Below are positions 10,929-22,990 of a DNA stretch of 64,000 bases, piece by piece. Under the pieces are notes generated by a model. That model was not told where the DNA came from. It made no database searches and saw only the letters and a list, made by a program, of their open reading frames with translations. The stretch is from Erythroxylum novogranatense (Eukaryota; Streptophyta; Magnoliopsida; Malpighiales; Erythroxylaceae): NCBI GenBank assembly GCA_029891385.1, contig CM057228.1, positions 31,252,214 to 31,316,213 on the forward strand, in the 5' to 3' direction. Position numbers and translations under genes: made by a program. The number at the start of each line of letters is the position of its first letter. The stretch's first letter is position 1.

Positions 10929-13900
10929 TGTTGGGACCCAATCCGGGAACCAGATCCCAACCGAAAAACGGAACGGAAAGACAGAAAATCGAACAGCGAG
11001 AAATCGTTAATCGGAATACATATCGCATCATCGGAGCGAAATGAATACCCAGAAAATTTTGTATCAGAAATACGAATAACAAAGCGGAGAAACTCGAAAG
11101 GCAGAATTCCGAATCGAATGCGAATCGAAATAATCAAACTAAAACAAACACCGACATCCGTTTCAAACATGAAGCATAGCAAACTCATCGCGTTGGAAAC
11201 CTTACGACATTTCAAATCCGGTATAAAATTTTTTTCCTCTTATTCATTCCTTTTCTCTTTAATCAATCTCATTCAAATCATAATCATTCCATACAATTCC
11301 CTTTTTGGAAATTCATCCTCACCAATTTTAATTCACTTAATTCATCTTAATCATTTCTTATACAATCATATAAATCCTCAAACTCATTTCTTTAAACCCA
11401 TTTTACCGAAATTTCGGCAGCATAACTGCTGTATTTTGACAGCCCAAAAATTTAAAACACAAGAAACTCACTTCTAATATCACAACTCAATAACACAAGG
11501 CATCTTCGGACCTCCCGTCCGGAATCCAAACACCAACAACAACACAATCTTAGTTCTAAACACTTCATAAATGCATTCCATAATACATCTCAATCCAAAT
11601 ATCCACAATTCAATCACAAACCATTCATATACATTCCAATTGCCATTTATATCCATCTCAATTCAAATTTACGTACAAAAATCTATTCCACAATCATACA
11701 TCACTCATAACTGAAATACATCATAAATTTATATAATGACTTTTCAAGCCATAAACAAAAGCAATACATAATCCATAAACATTTTTCACAACTTCAAAAC
11801 TAAACTCCAACATTACACATAAAACAAAGCATACAAAAACTATCGGGTTAACATCGTACTCGTCTTCCATCCGATCTCCTGCGTAAAAACCTGGAGATGG
11901 GGATGAAAGGGGGGGTGAGCTCGGAAGCTCGTGGATAATATATTTATAAATTGAACAATAAGCGGAAAAAATCTTTTATTTTTCAAACTTTTCAAACATT
12001 TCCCATTTAAGAATTTCTCTAAAAACTCATTTTCAAACTTTTCAATTCATCAACACTTTCTAAGATTTTTCTCAAAATTTTCATTTGTTTCAAAACATTT
12101 ATATCCAGTTTCAGGAATTTCATGCTTGAAAAATTTACTTTCTCGTTTCTCAAAATCTCAAATCTTTTTCAAAACATGCACAATCTTAAACATGAATGCA
12201 TCACATCATAGTGTATCACATCATAATCAAATTAAAAACACATAACATATCAGAATTGGTTTGGTTCGGTCTAACGGGACATCTCGCACATTCATAGCGG
12301 TTCATGCGGCAAAGTGAATGAGGGGAGTCCGAGATCGAACTCCTATGCCATTAGCGGGCGTAGGGAGAAGGCTTAAGCAGTAGAGACAATGACTCACAAA
12401 AGGACTGACCAAACCCACTTAACACATAACAAAACGAATTGATTGCTCAAGGCACTTTTGAAAATCTTGATTTTTTTACCTTTTCAACTCATATCATCAA
12501 ATTGTGTCATAGATGACACAAGCATATATCCACATAATTGCACATAATCAATCGAATGCAATTCACGTAAATCATATATCAATATATGCACTAATTCTTT
12601 AAAGCATTCAAATCATAAATCCCATAATTTGAAAAGCATGAAATTCATAAGTCTTGTATTTTCTAAAACTCATTTTACTCCTTTGAAATCATAATTTCAA
12701 ACATTTACATCCTTTTTCAAACATTTTTATCCATAATAATTTATCAAAAATCAAATTTTGCTTTCTTTAATTTCAAAAATTCACATTTAGCTTATAATTC
12801 AATAAATAAATATACTACCCACCTCATATCCATGCTAGCATCTTGTTCAATGCTTCAATTTGACATTTTCTCCTTTCTTCCTTCCAATTGAAAAATTCCC
12901 TAAATCAATTTCATCAAAATTTAATCTCATAAATAACTTAATCTTTCAATTTGATGCATAAGTCATCAATTCTTCCTAATTCCAAGATAGTTACATCACT
13001 AATTCCAAAAACCTCCAAATTACAAATTGAACCTAAATCAATCCAATCAAATTTAATATCATAATTAACTTAATTTCTCAAATTGAACTTAGGAAATATC
13101 AATTCCTCTCATATTCAAACTATTTCAATCTCCAATTTTGAAAATCCCCAATTTTCAAAATTGGCCTAAACCAATTTGCACAAATTCAAAATCATAAAAC
13201 ATAATTTCTTCAAAATTGATTCCATAATTCATCAATTCATGCTATTATTGATGATTCTACACCATTAATTCACAAAATCTCCAAATTTCTAATTTTGGCC
13301 TAAACCCCCAATTTACAATTTTTCAAATTAAACTTCACCTAAAGCATAAACATCAAAATTAACTTCATAAATCACAAACCCAAGTCTCTATCCATGTTTC
13401 TAAACCAAAATTTCATCAAAAACTCAAAGTTAAAAATTTTCTCTTACCTCTTTCTCCTCCATTTTTGAATTTCTTTGGCTTGGAAGGAAGCTCTCTTCAT
13501 TCTCCATCCTTTTCCTTCTTGGAGAAATCCCAAAAGCCTTAAGAATCAAGTAGAAAAGTTGGAACTTAAATTTCTCTCTCTTCTTTTCTCCATACGAAAC
13601 TTCTCCACTCTTCTTTCTTCTTCTTCATCTTTTCTTTTCACTCATCATCGTATTTTCCTCTAAAAAAATGACAACTCCTTGTTGTTTTAAAGCCACATCA
13701 TTTAAAAGATAGATAAATGACCATATTGCCCCTAACATGTTACTTTATGCCATTTTCACTTGTGGTTTTGATTCGCACTATTGAGTTGAAGGAATTTGTT
13801 AAAACTTTCTTCTTGAGAAATGTTCCTCTCAATCATACAAATCCAACGCCACTGACCGCGCTCAATTCCGATCACTACATCAAAAGTTATGTGCAAAACA

Positions 13901-15427
13901 GTTCGGGTAATACCATATTCTAACACATTTTCCATGTACGATTATTTCCGTCCAAAACTTCACATTCTTAATCCCAGAATTGAAACTTTATGTCTTCATA
14001 ACAATTGTAGCCTTATGTCTCTAGTTTAATTCAAAACAAGAATCGTCTCATTTTGATTCCCAGATCAAAAGTTATGCTCAAAATACTCTCATATGTTTCT
14101 AATCCAAAAATTACACCCTAATCCAAACTTAAATTCAGAAATTAAAAGCCTTAGGGGAAAAATTGACATTTCATCTCTTCATATGACTTGTATCCCCTTG
14201 TCTTATCATTATTTCGACTCAAGAATCACTTCAATCGGATATCTACAAATCCCGAATTTCACAAAATACTGAACTATGTTCAGAAAATTTCCCGACTCAT
14301 TTTGATTAAATTAATCACCATTAATTTAATCTCCAAAATTCACAAATTTCTATGAACATGTATATAATTGTCTTAGGAATCCAACGCCGCAAGAATCAAC
14401 TCAATCGGATGTCGGACGGAAAAGATATAAGTAAAATAGTGAACAAAGGTCGGATTTGAGAAAGTAAAGTCAAGAAAACCAAAGAATCAAAACAGCGTCG
14501 TGCGGGCGAGGTCGCCTCGGAACGCCCGCCATCACTACGGCGATGCGACGTCCTAGTGACGCGAGCTAAACACTCGCCATCACTAGGGCGATGCGTCGCC
14601 CTAGTGACGGGGATAAAACAAATTTCCTCTTTTTTTTCACATAAAAATCCAAAACTTCCAAAATTCATGACTCTTAATCCCGAACTCCAATTTTGACAAA
14701 CTTAGTCTCTATAGAAAGCTCGAAGGAAGCTCTACATCTTCCACGAAGGACATAAAAATCAATTTGACTCCTACGGGAGTCCATTTTCCGGTCAAAGATA
14801 CTATCCTTTAATAATCATGCTAAAACCACAATATAAACTTGTAAAAATCATAACTTATTATTCCGAGATCGAAAAATTGCATACTTTATATCGAAATAAA
14901 GGTCAAATCAAATCCTTCAACTTTCATGAAGAACATCAAAGCTCAATTAACCTCTAACTAGGTTAATTTCTCAGTCAAAGTTTCAGCCATAATAAAGGTC
15001 AAACCTTTCAAACATAAACTTTGACTGATCATAACTTCCGCTCCCGATATCGAAAAATTGCAAACTTTATGGCTACAGAAAGCTCTTTACGTACTCTACA
15101 AGTTTCCAGAAGACTATTTTCTCAAATTATGCCTACATCAAAAGTCAACCTTTAAAGGCCAAAAAGTCAACTATTTCACAATTTTTCATATTTTCACACT
15201 CTCTATTTTTAGTCATGATTTTCAACTTAATTTCAATCAACTCATCCACTTAATTTAATAAACCATACCAATCCACTCGAAACCTCAAAGATATCAAAAT
15301 CAGATCATTTCTTTTCTTCTCAATATTCTTTAAATTTTAAGTCATCTCTTATACAAGACATACACAAAGCACTCCTTAAATTTAATTTTCATAATTCAAA
15401 TTTTCACTCAAATATCGGGGTCCAACA
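10929..15427 (-). repeat. 5' LTR of the Z element
   Basis: This 4499-bp LTR is nearly identical to 5611-10113 and carries the same blocks in the same order. Small indels distinguish the copies, for example at 11404-11415, where one copy of a short ACCGAAATTT-type repeat is missing compared with 6088-6110. Confidence 0.9.
14494..14613. repeat. CpG-rich palindromic block, second LTR copy
   Basis: This is the counterpart of 9179-9298. The hairpin arms here are 11 bp (CACTAGGGCGA at 14581-14591, TCGCCCTAGTG at 14596-14606) with the same TGCG loop. One substitution makes the stem longer than in the other LTR. Confidence 0.85.
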
Positions 15428-15899
15428 ACTGCACAAGGAAGAACCACAACTAACGACTCAACCAGCTAAAGTAACTTGAATGACGTTTAAGTATAGATTA
15501 AAAATTGCCCAACTGATTCGCGCAAGGACAAAAACAAAAACACAACGACAACCCCAAGAATGCAACAACACAAGACTAAGAAGAAGTGTTTTAGTAGAAG
15601 ACCCATTCAGCTATATTTTCATGTAATACTTAAGGAGTTTTCACTAGATAGATTTATTTCTCCATTCAATTAGCTATCAATCTTATCCAAGATAGCTTGT
15701 AAGATTTCCAAAAATTTTCGTTTATTTTATTCACACCAAAAATGACACATGATTCCCACGACAACTGTGCTACGATAATCAAATTAAACTGAAGATAACC
15801 ATTATCAAATACCATCTCAATTAGGATTTGAAACTAATCAAATACAAATACCAAATAATGTCAAAATTAATAATAAGATAGATAACATGTATCTTAACA
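15428..15899 (-). mobile_element. Sirevirus-like LTR fragment
   Basis: Read on the minus strand, a purine-rich tract (CCAAAAAGGGAGAAA, 15901-15915) is followed by TGTTAAGATACATG, the PPT-to-LTR junction pattern of Sirevirus copia elements. The LTR runs leftwards into the Z insertion at 15427 and presumably continued into about 5540-5610. It is therefore a 3' LTR joined to the gag remnant of a different or rearranged copia copy; the exact junction is unclear. Confidence 0.55.
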
Positions 15900-16490
15900 A
15901 TTTCTCCCTTTTTGGCAATATTTGTCACATGGTCAAAGCTCCCCTTAAAAAGAGATAATTGGACAAATAACATTGAATTCACAAACCATGAGTACTCCCC
16001 CTTAATTCCGAATAACTCCCAAATGACATTCAAGTTCACATGACATCAAGTTTGTCAAGTTTAAGAAATAATCAAAGAAACAATAATCCAATCGTCCAAA
16101 TTTCTCCCTCTTAAAAAAAAGCCAAGAAAAAGACGAATAATCATGTATATACCTTGAAATCACCCCCTAACTAGAACATTCATAAAAAAAAATATGATAT
16201 CTCCCCCTTAGGACAAAACAATGATAAAATGAAGAATGCCTTTAATGCGTTCAGTCTCAGAAGATAAAGAATCATAAAAATTAGTAGTAGGTATAGAGAT
16301 TTGTAAATAAGTATCAACAAAAATTTGTAACAACAATAAAAGTGTTCAAACTTCTTTAATAATTTCATAAGCACTCGATCAATCAAAATTTGGTATTTAT
16401 CTTTTTTTTTCTTTTTACCAACACAAATACGGAAGTCAATAATCAAATAGGGCATAAGCCTTTTTCCATCATATAATGTCATTTACAAAA
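15900..16490 (-). pseudogene. Sirevirus 3'-region (env-like ORF) remnant
   Basis: The minus-strand frame at 16180-16482 begins YDGKRLMPYLIIDFRICVGK. This resembles the segment around YPYGMLLTRIFRESGV in the env-like ORF of the plus-strand Sirevirus at 43780-43830, so I read it as the matching region of another copy. Several CTCCCCCTT tracts (AAGGGGGAG on the minus strand) are typical of the non-coding 3' part of Sireviruses. It lies just upstream of the Sirevirus PPT and LTR at 15899. It is broken by stops, and the identity is moderate. Confidence 0.45.
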
Positions 16491-16901
16491 TTCCCATATG
16501 GCCATTTGGCCCTTTCACAAATACAACACTGGAATCATTTCAAATTACAATTCATACAGAAATTGCGGAATAAACAATTTAATACAAAAATATAGACATG
16601 CAATGCAGATGCGAACTGTTCCCGACCTCTATCTTTCACTTGAATGATGTCAGTATACTCCTGTTGGCCTAACGGGGTATTCTTCTGAATCCTGAAAAAA
16701 TAGTTGCAAATTTTGGCTGAGTTTTGCTAACTCAATGAGTGACCATCCTCGATGGCTCACCCAGTCACATAACACATACACATGTGTCATACAGAATTCA
16801 AATATCACATTCAAATCATTTAGACATTCATATGATGCATATGTCACTTGTTTGAGACTCACATTCGTTCTTATTGTTGTGACTGAGTGCCTCTTCACAT
16901 A

Positions 16902-16906
16902 TACAT
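16902..16906. repeat. Target-site duplication TACAT of solo LTR Y, left copy
   Basis: TACAT directly precedes TGTTGGATCC at 16907 and directly follows the terminal CCAACA at 19218-19222. Confidence 0.85.
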
Positions 16907-19217
16907 TGTTGGATCCCAAATTTTTGTTTTCTTGATGTTATTAAGCATGAATTATTTTGATTTATGATTTATGGTCTAGATTGATTTTATTGAAAATATT
17001 TATGGAAAATTTGGATTTAATTGCGTTTAGTGTTGAATAATGGTTAAGGAGGAGTAAATATGTGTAAGGGCAAAATAGGCATAACACATGAGTTAGGATG
17101 TTTTAGACTAAGTAAGGAAGGGCATGTTGGTACTTATGCATCTTAGGGTTTTAAGATTAAAAAAAGAAACGAAATAAAGAGAATTAGAAAGAAGAGAGAA
17201 ATGAAGGAGAGTTGGCGGCAGTGAGAGGGGAAGAAAGAGAAAGAAAGGGAAACTTTCGTTTGTTGATTTCGTCGGATTTTCAAGCATCCTTAAGGTAAGA
17301 TTAACTCTTCTACACTTGTTTAGGTTGAATCTAACCTTAGTTTTGCATGGATTGAGGGAGAAATCGTTGTTTTAGGGTTTATGGTGAAATGTTGTAGATT
17401 TGCTTGGGTTTGTATTTTTGTTGATGTTTTTGGTGTTAGAATAAGTGTAGAATGGAAGTATATGACTTGATTCATGGCTTAGGTTTGTTGTAGAAGAAGA
17501 AGGGAAGGTTTTAGGGTTGAAAATGTCGGAGATCTGGGTTCGAGTCGACCCTCCCGTCCATGCGTCATGACGTGCTCATGAGCACCCCAGGCGTCTGGAA
17601 AAACTGCGTCGCGACGTGCAAGCAAACACGTCGCGGCGTGCGTGATTTTTGCTCGACGCGGCAAGAGGCTCGCCCTCGCCACGGCGTGCGAGGCATACAC
17701 GGCCTTCGCCGCGGCAAACTCAAAATGTTTCTGCTGTTTTGTTTTTGGGGTTTTGCGCATATCTTTTGATACAGAAGTCCTTTTGGGGTGATTTTAGAGG
17801 CTTTGTGAACTAGAGACATAAATCTACAAGTTATGTGAAGTGATGAAGTGATGAATCAATTCTTAAGAATATGAAATTTGAGACGGAAGTTAGGAATGAC
17901 ATTATGGTTTCAGCATGAGTTTTTGAATAAGATTTTGGTTCTTATTTTAGGAAACCAAGAGAGGCAAGAGGATCAAGAGGATCTAGAGGAAACTCATTCC
18001 TAGGCAAGATCAAGCAAGGAATCCAGGTGGGTTCATGTTTATAATAAAGTATATAAGTGCTCATTGTTTTGTTCAAGTTTAGAAAGATTCAATGCATTTT
18101 AAATTTCATCATCCACGATCGCATTACTTACTATTATGAATGATTATATATATATATGTTGTGACATTTGCATTCATGAATCATGAATCATGAAAAGAAT
18201 TTCTAAAAGGGGGTTTATCTCCTTTCATGAATTCAAGTTTTATGAAATACATGACAAGCAAGATTATCAGACAAGTTTACAAGCAAGTGCCAGTTTGGCA
18301 AACAAGTTTACAAGAACATGAATCATGCATACTTATGTGGGTTTGTGGTGTCCCTCAGAATTAGTCAAGTGCACATTGACTCAGAAAGGCTTCTCCCGCC
18401 TGCCCGACTGTGGCACAGGGTTTCTCAGATAGATTCCCTCATGAAACTACGTCTACACATCAACATTTCGATGGCATGTGTAGTACGTCACGAACTCGGG
18501 ACCACCCAAACCATTATGATATGTTATGTGTTTATGATTTGTTATTATGTGACATGCATCATGAATTATTCAAGAATCAAGAATCAAGCATGTTTTATGA
18601 TCAATGACTATGATTTCAACAAGTATCACGACAATGAGATAGTTTTGATTATTTTTGCTTATTACTATATTATAAATGTGTATCCACGAGCGTTATAGCT
18701 CACCCCCTCTCTAATCTCCCCCATTCAGGTGACGAGCCAGAGATCGAGTGAGTCACGAGTACGGCATCACTCCAGTTTCATTGTGTTGCGTTTATTGTTT
18801 TTAAATGTTATGTTTTGGACGACAAGACTTTAGTTACATTTCAATTATCATTGGATCAAGAGTGTTTTAGATTTTTGGCTGTTGAATTCAAAGTTGTAAG
18901 TTGCTATGAGACATTCTTCAAGGTTTATGAAACTCATCTTTTGGAGCATTAATATGTTTGTTTTAAAGATTATAAGCACGTTTTGAGTATGCTCATGATG
19001 GGTCCATTCCATTTCCAATGGGTTCCTTCCGCACTTGTTAATTTACATGTTAGCCTTGTTTATTAAGTATCATGAAAGCAGGTTTTCAAGTATGTTTTTC
19101 CGCGGGCCCATAAGTCTTCCGCGGGTCTTTTTCCCGAAATGTATTATTATCACGTTTTAGCAGGTTGCACGGCACGCTCTCATGTCCGACGTTGGGCTCC
19201 GGCAGCGAGGTCCAACA
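16907..19217 (+). mobile_element. Solo LTR Y, related to the Z family
   Basis: A 2311-bp stretch starts TGTTGGATCCC, ends GAGGTCCAACA and is flanked by TACAT duplications, with no internal region, so it is a solo LTR. It shares blocks with the Z LTRs in opposite orientation: ATAGCTCACCCCCT near 18698, GTGTAGTACGTCACGAAC near 18478, and a ~100-bp module at 17755-17860. That fixes it as a plus-strand relative. A CpG-rich block lies at 17545-17705. Open frames here are not coding. Confidence 0.85.
17545..17705. repeat. CpG-rich block in solo LTR Y
   Basis: A CpG-dense stretch with repeated GTCGCGACG-like and CGTCGCGGCG motifs lies about 650 bp into the LTR. It corresponds in position and composition, though not in sequence, to the blocks in Z LTRs and in the gypsy LTR at 23925-24150. 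Confidence 0.7.
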
Positions 19218-19230
19218 TACATAGTACTAG

Positions 19231-19350
19231 CCTATAGGCTTAGTAGAATCAGAATACCAGCCCGTAGGCTTAATCAAATCAAAATACCAGCCCGTAGGCT
19301 TAGTCGAATCAAAATACCAGCCCGTAGGCTTAGTCGAATCACATACTCAC
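19231..19350. repeat. 30-bp tandem repeat, four units
   Basis: Four units at 19231, 19261, 19291 and 19321, each like CCCGTAGGCTTAGTCGAATC plus AAAATACCAG, lie in exact 30-bp register. Because 30 is divisible by three, the overlapping open frame (19182-19514) shows a spurious ten-residue repeat. The array lies just right of the Y insertion, inside T LTR copy c. Confidence 0.9.
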
Positions 19351-20637
19351 GGGGCATAGCTCTACGTGGAAACGCTTCATACAGGCAACTCAAGTCACAA
19401 CGCCTTTATATTTCATGCATTCATGCCATGGAATGCATCACTTACATTGCATGTACTTATTCGATCACATTCACTTATCATCGGACCGTAGCCCGACATT
19501 CAACATCTAGTTAAGCATTCACTCTTTCTTCTGCATGCAATGCACATTGTGAAAATACTTAGTTCATCTTATTCACATATAATGAGCACTTCAATAATAC
19601 AGATCATTCATCACATATCACATTATTTCACATTCAGTACATTCAATCAATCATACTTTGTATCAAAATCATGTTTTCATTATGCATATGCAACGCACAT
19701 GAGACTCACTTTCCATTTGTTACTTTGTTGTGACCGAGTGCCTAAACTGTCCCTTAAAGGGCTCATTGATAACTGTCCCATGTAAGGCTCATTGATAACT
19801 GTGCCATGTAGGGCTCATTAAACGTTGAGCTTGTAGCTCTGATCGGTGGCTACTCAGGTCACAAATACTATTTTGTTTTATGCATTCAAGCAATGGAATG
19901 CATCACTCACAATTACTCATCCCATTCAATCACTTTCTCATAACATCGGATCTTAGTCCGACAATCCACATTAAAGTGGAGCATTTCACAATTTCATTTC
20001 TATGCCAAAACACGATTAATAATCACATTCACATACAATTAACACTTCAATATCTCATTCATACAGCACCTTCATCGGACCTTCATTGTCCGAATTTCAA
20101 CAATCAAGACACATTCATAATTAGTCATAATCACTCAGTTTATAACATAAACAAAACAAACAATAAGGTAAGACCATCTAGGTCTACTCACAGTACGCTC
20201 CAAAATACCATTTGCTTCCCAATTCTGGAACGTTAGCATGTGGACACTTGACCTGCACAACCTATTTATGTAAGGCACACATTGCACACTCGTCAATAGT
20301 TGTACACATAACAACATTCATTTTTGTACAATTTTAATAATGGACTATGTACAATGCATGCTCAATGACAATCCCGGGTATATGTTCTAATATACACTTT
20401 ATGCTCATTTCCATTTCAAAATTTATATACGTTTCATATACTTCATTGGTACATGATCGTACTAACTTCTCCTTTGATCTCATAATATCAAATCCCCATT
20501 CATGGTTTAGCACTTCATACTTATAAACACACTTAGGAGGGATTCTCTTAGTTTCCTAAGACAAACCAAATCCCATTCAATAGGAATCCACTTTAAGATC
20601 CCACAATGCAAAATCAATGAAATAGATTCTAGCAAAT

Positions 20638-20829
20638 TTAAACCCAAGCATTTTTCTAAACTCCATAAACTAGAATCCTTTCAAAATTCCAAATATTCAA
20701 AAAGATCATACCTTGATTCTTCACCAAACGAAGTTAAACCCAAGCATTTTTCTAAACTCCATAAACTAGAATCCTTTCAAAATTCCAAATATTCAAAAAG
20801 ATCATACCTTGATTCTTCACCAAACGAAG
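20638..20829. repeat. 96-bp perfect tandem duplication
   Basis: Two adjacent copies (AAACCCAAGCATTTTTC... at 20640 and again at 20736) appear identical over 96 bp, ending CACCAAACGAAG in both. The absence of differences suggests a recent local duplication in T LTR copy c. Confidence 0.85.
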
Positions 20830-22044
20830 AGATCTTTAGCTCAAATGGAAGCTCTTTTCTTCCTCTTACTTTTTCTCTTCTTGAACAACTTCAAAATCTT
20901 TCTTGAGGGTTAACACAAATGAAACCCTAACTGGTTTCTCTCCTTTCTCTCTCTCATTCTCTTTTTCATGTTTTCTCTCTTATCTCTTTTCTCATCCACA
21001 CATTTTGTTTCTCTCGAATCTTCTCATTCCCGTAGTTCTTCTCCATTTATCAGCAGAACAACACTTCTTTTTCCAATTATGCCATTAATGAGTGAGAACT
21101 GTCCAATTTGCCCCTTTCATTAAACCTTATGTCTCTTGTCTTTAAGTGTCTTGCCCATTGTACCCTTGAACAGTCTAACATAACACTTTCTTCCGAAAGA
21201 TATCTCCAATTGTCTTGAGTTTCTAAAGCCACCGAAACCATTCAATTTGGTTCAGTGATTCAAAAGATATGCTTCAAACATTTTGGACTGTTCTTGTCCA
21301 TAACAGTACACTATGCATGAATTCCATAAGAATTTGAGACATCCTAGAGACTAAATCAGATTCCAGGTCCTTCATACCATTTGTAGCTTCATGTCTCTAG
21401 TTCACCACGAATCAGAAATCATCTCCTTTTGATTTCTACAAATTAAGATATCATCAAAACACTCAAGTATGTTCAGTGGGACAACACCAGTTCATATCCT
21501 TTAAGAACACACTCACTGTACCGATCTCACTCTTTTCAATTAATCTCTCTCCATAGAATTCATATAACTTCAATTTTTGGTGGATATATATAGAAAGTTC
21601 TTACGAATCCAACGGTTCAAGAATCAAGTCATTTGGAGGTCCAGAGAAGAAGTTATGGCCAAAAGACTCCAACACATTTCTGCCCTCACCTGAAATGTAC
21701 ATGTCTCAGTACGAATGCTATAACTTTTGATATAGATGTCTGATTGACTTTATTTTCAGACCATTGAAAAGAATACTTCAAGACCTATAACTTCTATGAA
21801 GGCCTCAAAGGCTAATTCTATCTTCTACATTCAGTATCGTCTCATTTTCTATCGTCTGCTTTTTGTGTCTGTTTTTTGCGTCTATACATGTATCAGTGAG
21901 AATACTATAACTTTTTCTACAGATGTCCGATTGACTTCATTTGTATACCATTGGAAAGAGGACTTCTGGATCTAAAACTTTTATGAAGACCTCGAAGGCC
22001 AATTCTATCGTCTAACTTCTGTAACGTCTCACTTTTAAATCATC

Positions 22045-22185
22045 TCTCTTTCTGCATCTCATTTTCTGCGTCTGTTTTTCTGCGTCTGTTTTTTCTGCGT
22101 CTGCTTTTCTGCGTCTGCTTTTCTACGTCTATTTTTCTGCGTCTGCTTTTCTACGTCTGCTTTTCTACGTCTGCCTTTTGCCTCC
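22045..22185. repeat. Minisatellite of TGCGTCTGCTTTT units
   Basis: About ten degenerate 14-15-bp units (CTGCGTCTGCTTTT, CTACGTCTGCTTTT, CTGCGTCTGTTTTT) sit in T LTR copy c. The reverse complement, AAAAGCAGACGCA, is the core of the minisatellite in the copia LTRs at 28400 and 45800. Confidence 0.85.
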
Positions 22186-22839
22186 AGAACGTCTCCACTC
22201 ATAAGACGCATAAATTTTGACTCCGATGTCCAAAATTTACAAACTTTATATCGTTGGAAAGATAAGAGAATTATCTACAACTTTCTAGAAGGTAATTTTG
22301 CCAGAATCTATCTAAGTCAGGTCCGTATTTCCTCCCGAAGTTGGAACACGAATTTTCGCTCAACTCCTAACATCCTGCACCCAGTTCTCAACTTCGTGAC
22401 AACTTTTGAGACTCTTAGAGAAAGAAATAAAATTCAATGTCATTATACAAAATGTAGCCTTATATCTCTAGTTTAATTCAAATTAAGAATCATCTCGTTT
22501 GGACAACCACAGAAAGCGTTATGGCTAAAATACTGAAGCATATTCAGTGAATATTTTCCAGATCACTACCAATCTTGTTTCTAAATCTTTACTTATCACA
22601 ACTCATACCAAGATCACTCTTTCTACCCCTCATTTTCAAAAGTCACATTTAATACCATTTATAGCCAGAAGTTGTCAATGAATTCATGTACCACTTTTTA
22701 TGTGAAAACATTTCGTATTAACGTGCATATATGCTAACATGATGCATGAGCAAGAAAATGTATTATCTTAATTCCTCTTTGATCTCGCATGTACTGAAAC
22801 TTCGGGTCATAACCCTTAATATGAGGACGGGATGTTACA

Positions 22840-22990
22840 GTAATTCCATTGGTAAAAGTCCTTTAGAAGAACCATTCTTCTGAGGAAGCAACTTGAGAGA
22901 TTAAGGAGCATATGAGGAGACAGTATCCTCATCTATTCGATCAGACAGGTATGAAATTTCGGGACAAAATTTTTATTAGGAGGGGAGAAT
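22840..22990 (+). pseudogene. 3' end of a Ty3/gypsy (chromovirus-type) pol
   Basis: The plus-strand frame starting at 22841 reads VIPLVKVL, stop, KNHSSEEAT, stop, EIKEHMRRQYPHLFDQ, then TGMKFRDKIFIRRGE. This is the C-terminal chromodomain-like tail of Tekay/Del-type integrase (usually VKVLWRNH..EEATWE..MR..YPHLF). Both stops are Trp codons changed by a single G-to-A (TGG to TAG and TGG to TGA). It leads straight into a purine tract (AGGAGGGGAGAAT) and the LTR at 22991. Everything upstream is lost at the T LTR junction. Confidence 0.8.

Larger units (their letters stand above)
5611..15427 (-). mobile_element. Complete non-autonomous Z-family LTR element (LARD-like)
   Basis: Two ~4.5 kb direct repeats (5611-10113 and 10929-15427), each TGTTGGGACC...GGGGTCCAACA, flank 815 bp of unique sequence. 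The unit sits between ACTGC duplications. The minus-strand orientation follows from the PBS just inside the right LTR and a purine-rich tract just inside the left LTR. The LTRs are close: about seven differences in the first 150 bases, several of them C/T or G/A, so the insertion is fairly recent. It encodes no gag or pol and would need another element's proteins. Long LTRs with a non-coding interior fit the LARD class, but this interior is far shorter than the few kilobases usual for LARDs. Confidence 0.9.
16500..22839 (-). mobile_element. T-family LTR, copy c, interrupted by solo LTR Y
   Basis: The right edge (22830-22839, GGATGTTACA) is the LTR start on the minus strand. The left limit is uncertain, near 16.5 kb. 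With Y (16907-19217) removed, the flanks 16500-16906 and 19218-22839 form one long LTR. It contains internally repeated blocks: the GTGACTGAGTGCCT motif at about 16879 and 19730, and the TGGAATGCATCACT motif at 19429 and 19895. Right-hand blocks match copies a and b. It lies against the tail of a plus-strand Ty3/gypsy pol at 22840. No coding sequence was seen. Confidence 0.6.

Noticed and set aside
19231..19350. Possible CRISPR-like array of 30-bp units
   Set aside because: The units are contiguous with no spacers, in plant LTR sequence.
19182..19514. Plus-strand ORF with a repeated IPARRLSRIK motif
   Set aside because: It is a translation of the 30-bp tandem repeat in a T LTR, with no family resemblance.
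16500..22839. TSD for T LTR copy c
   Set aside because: GTAAT follows the right edge, but I could not find a matching copy before a TG at the left, so no TSD is claimed.
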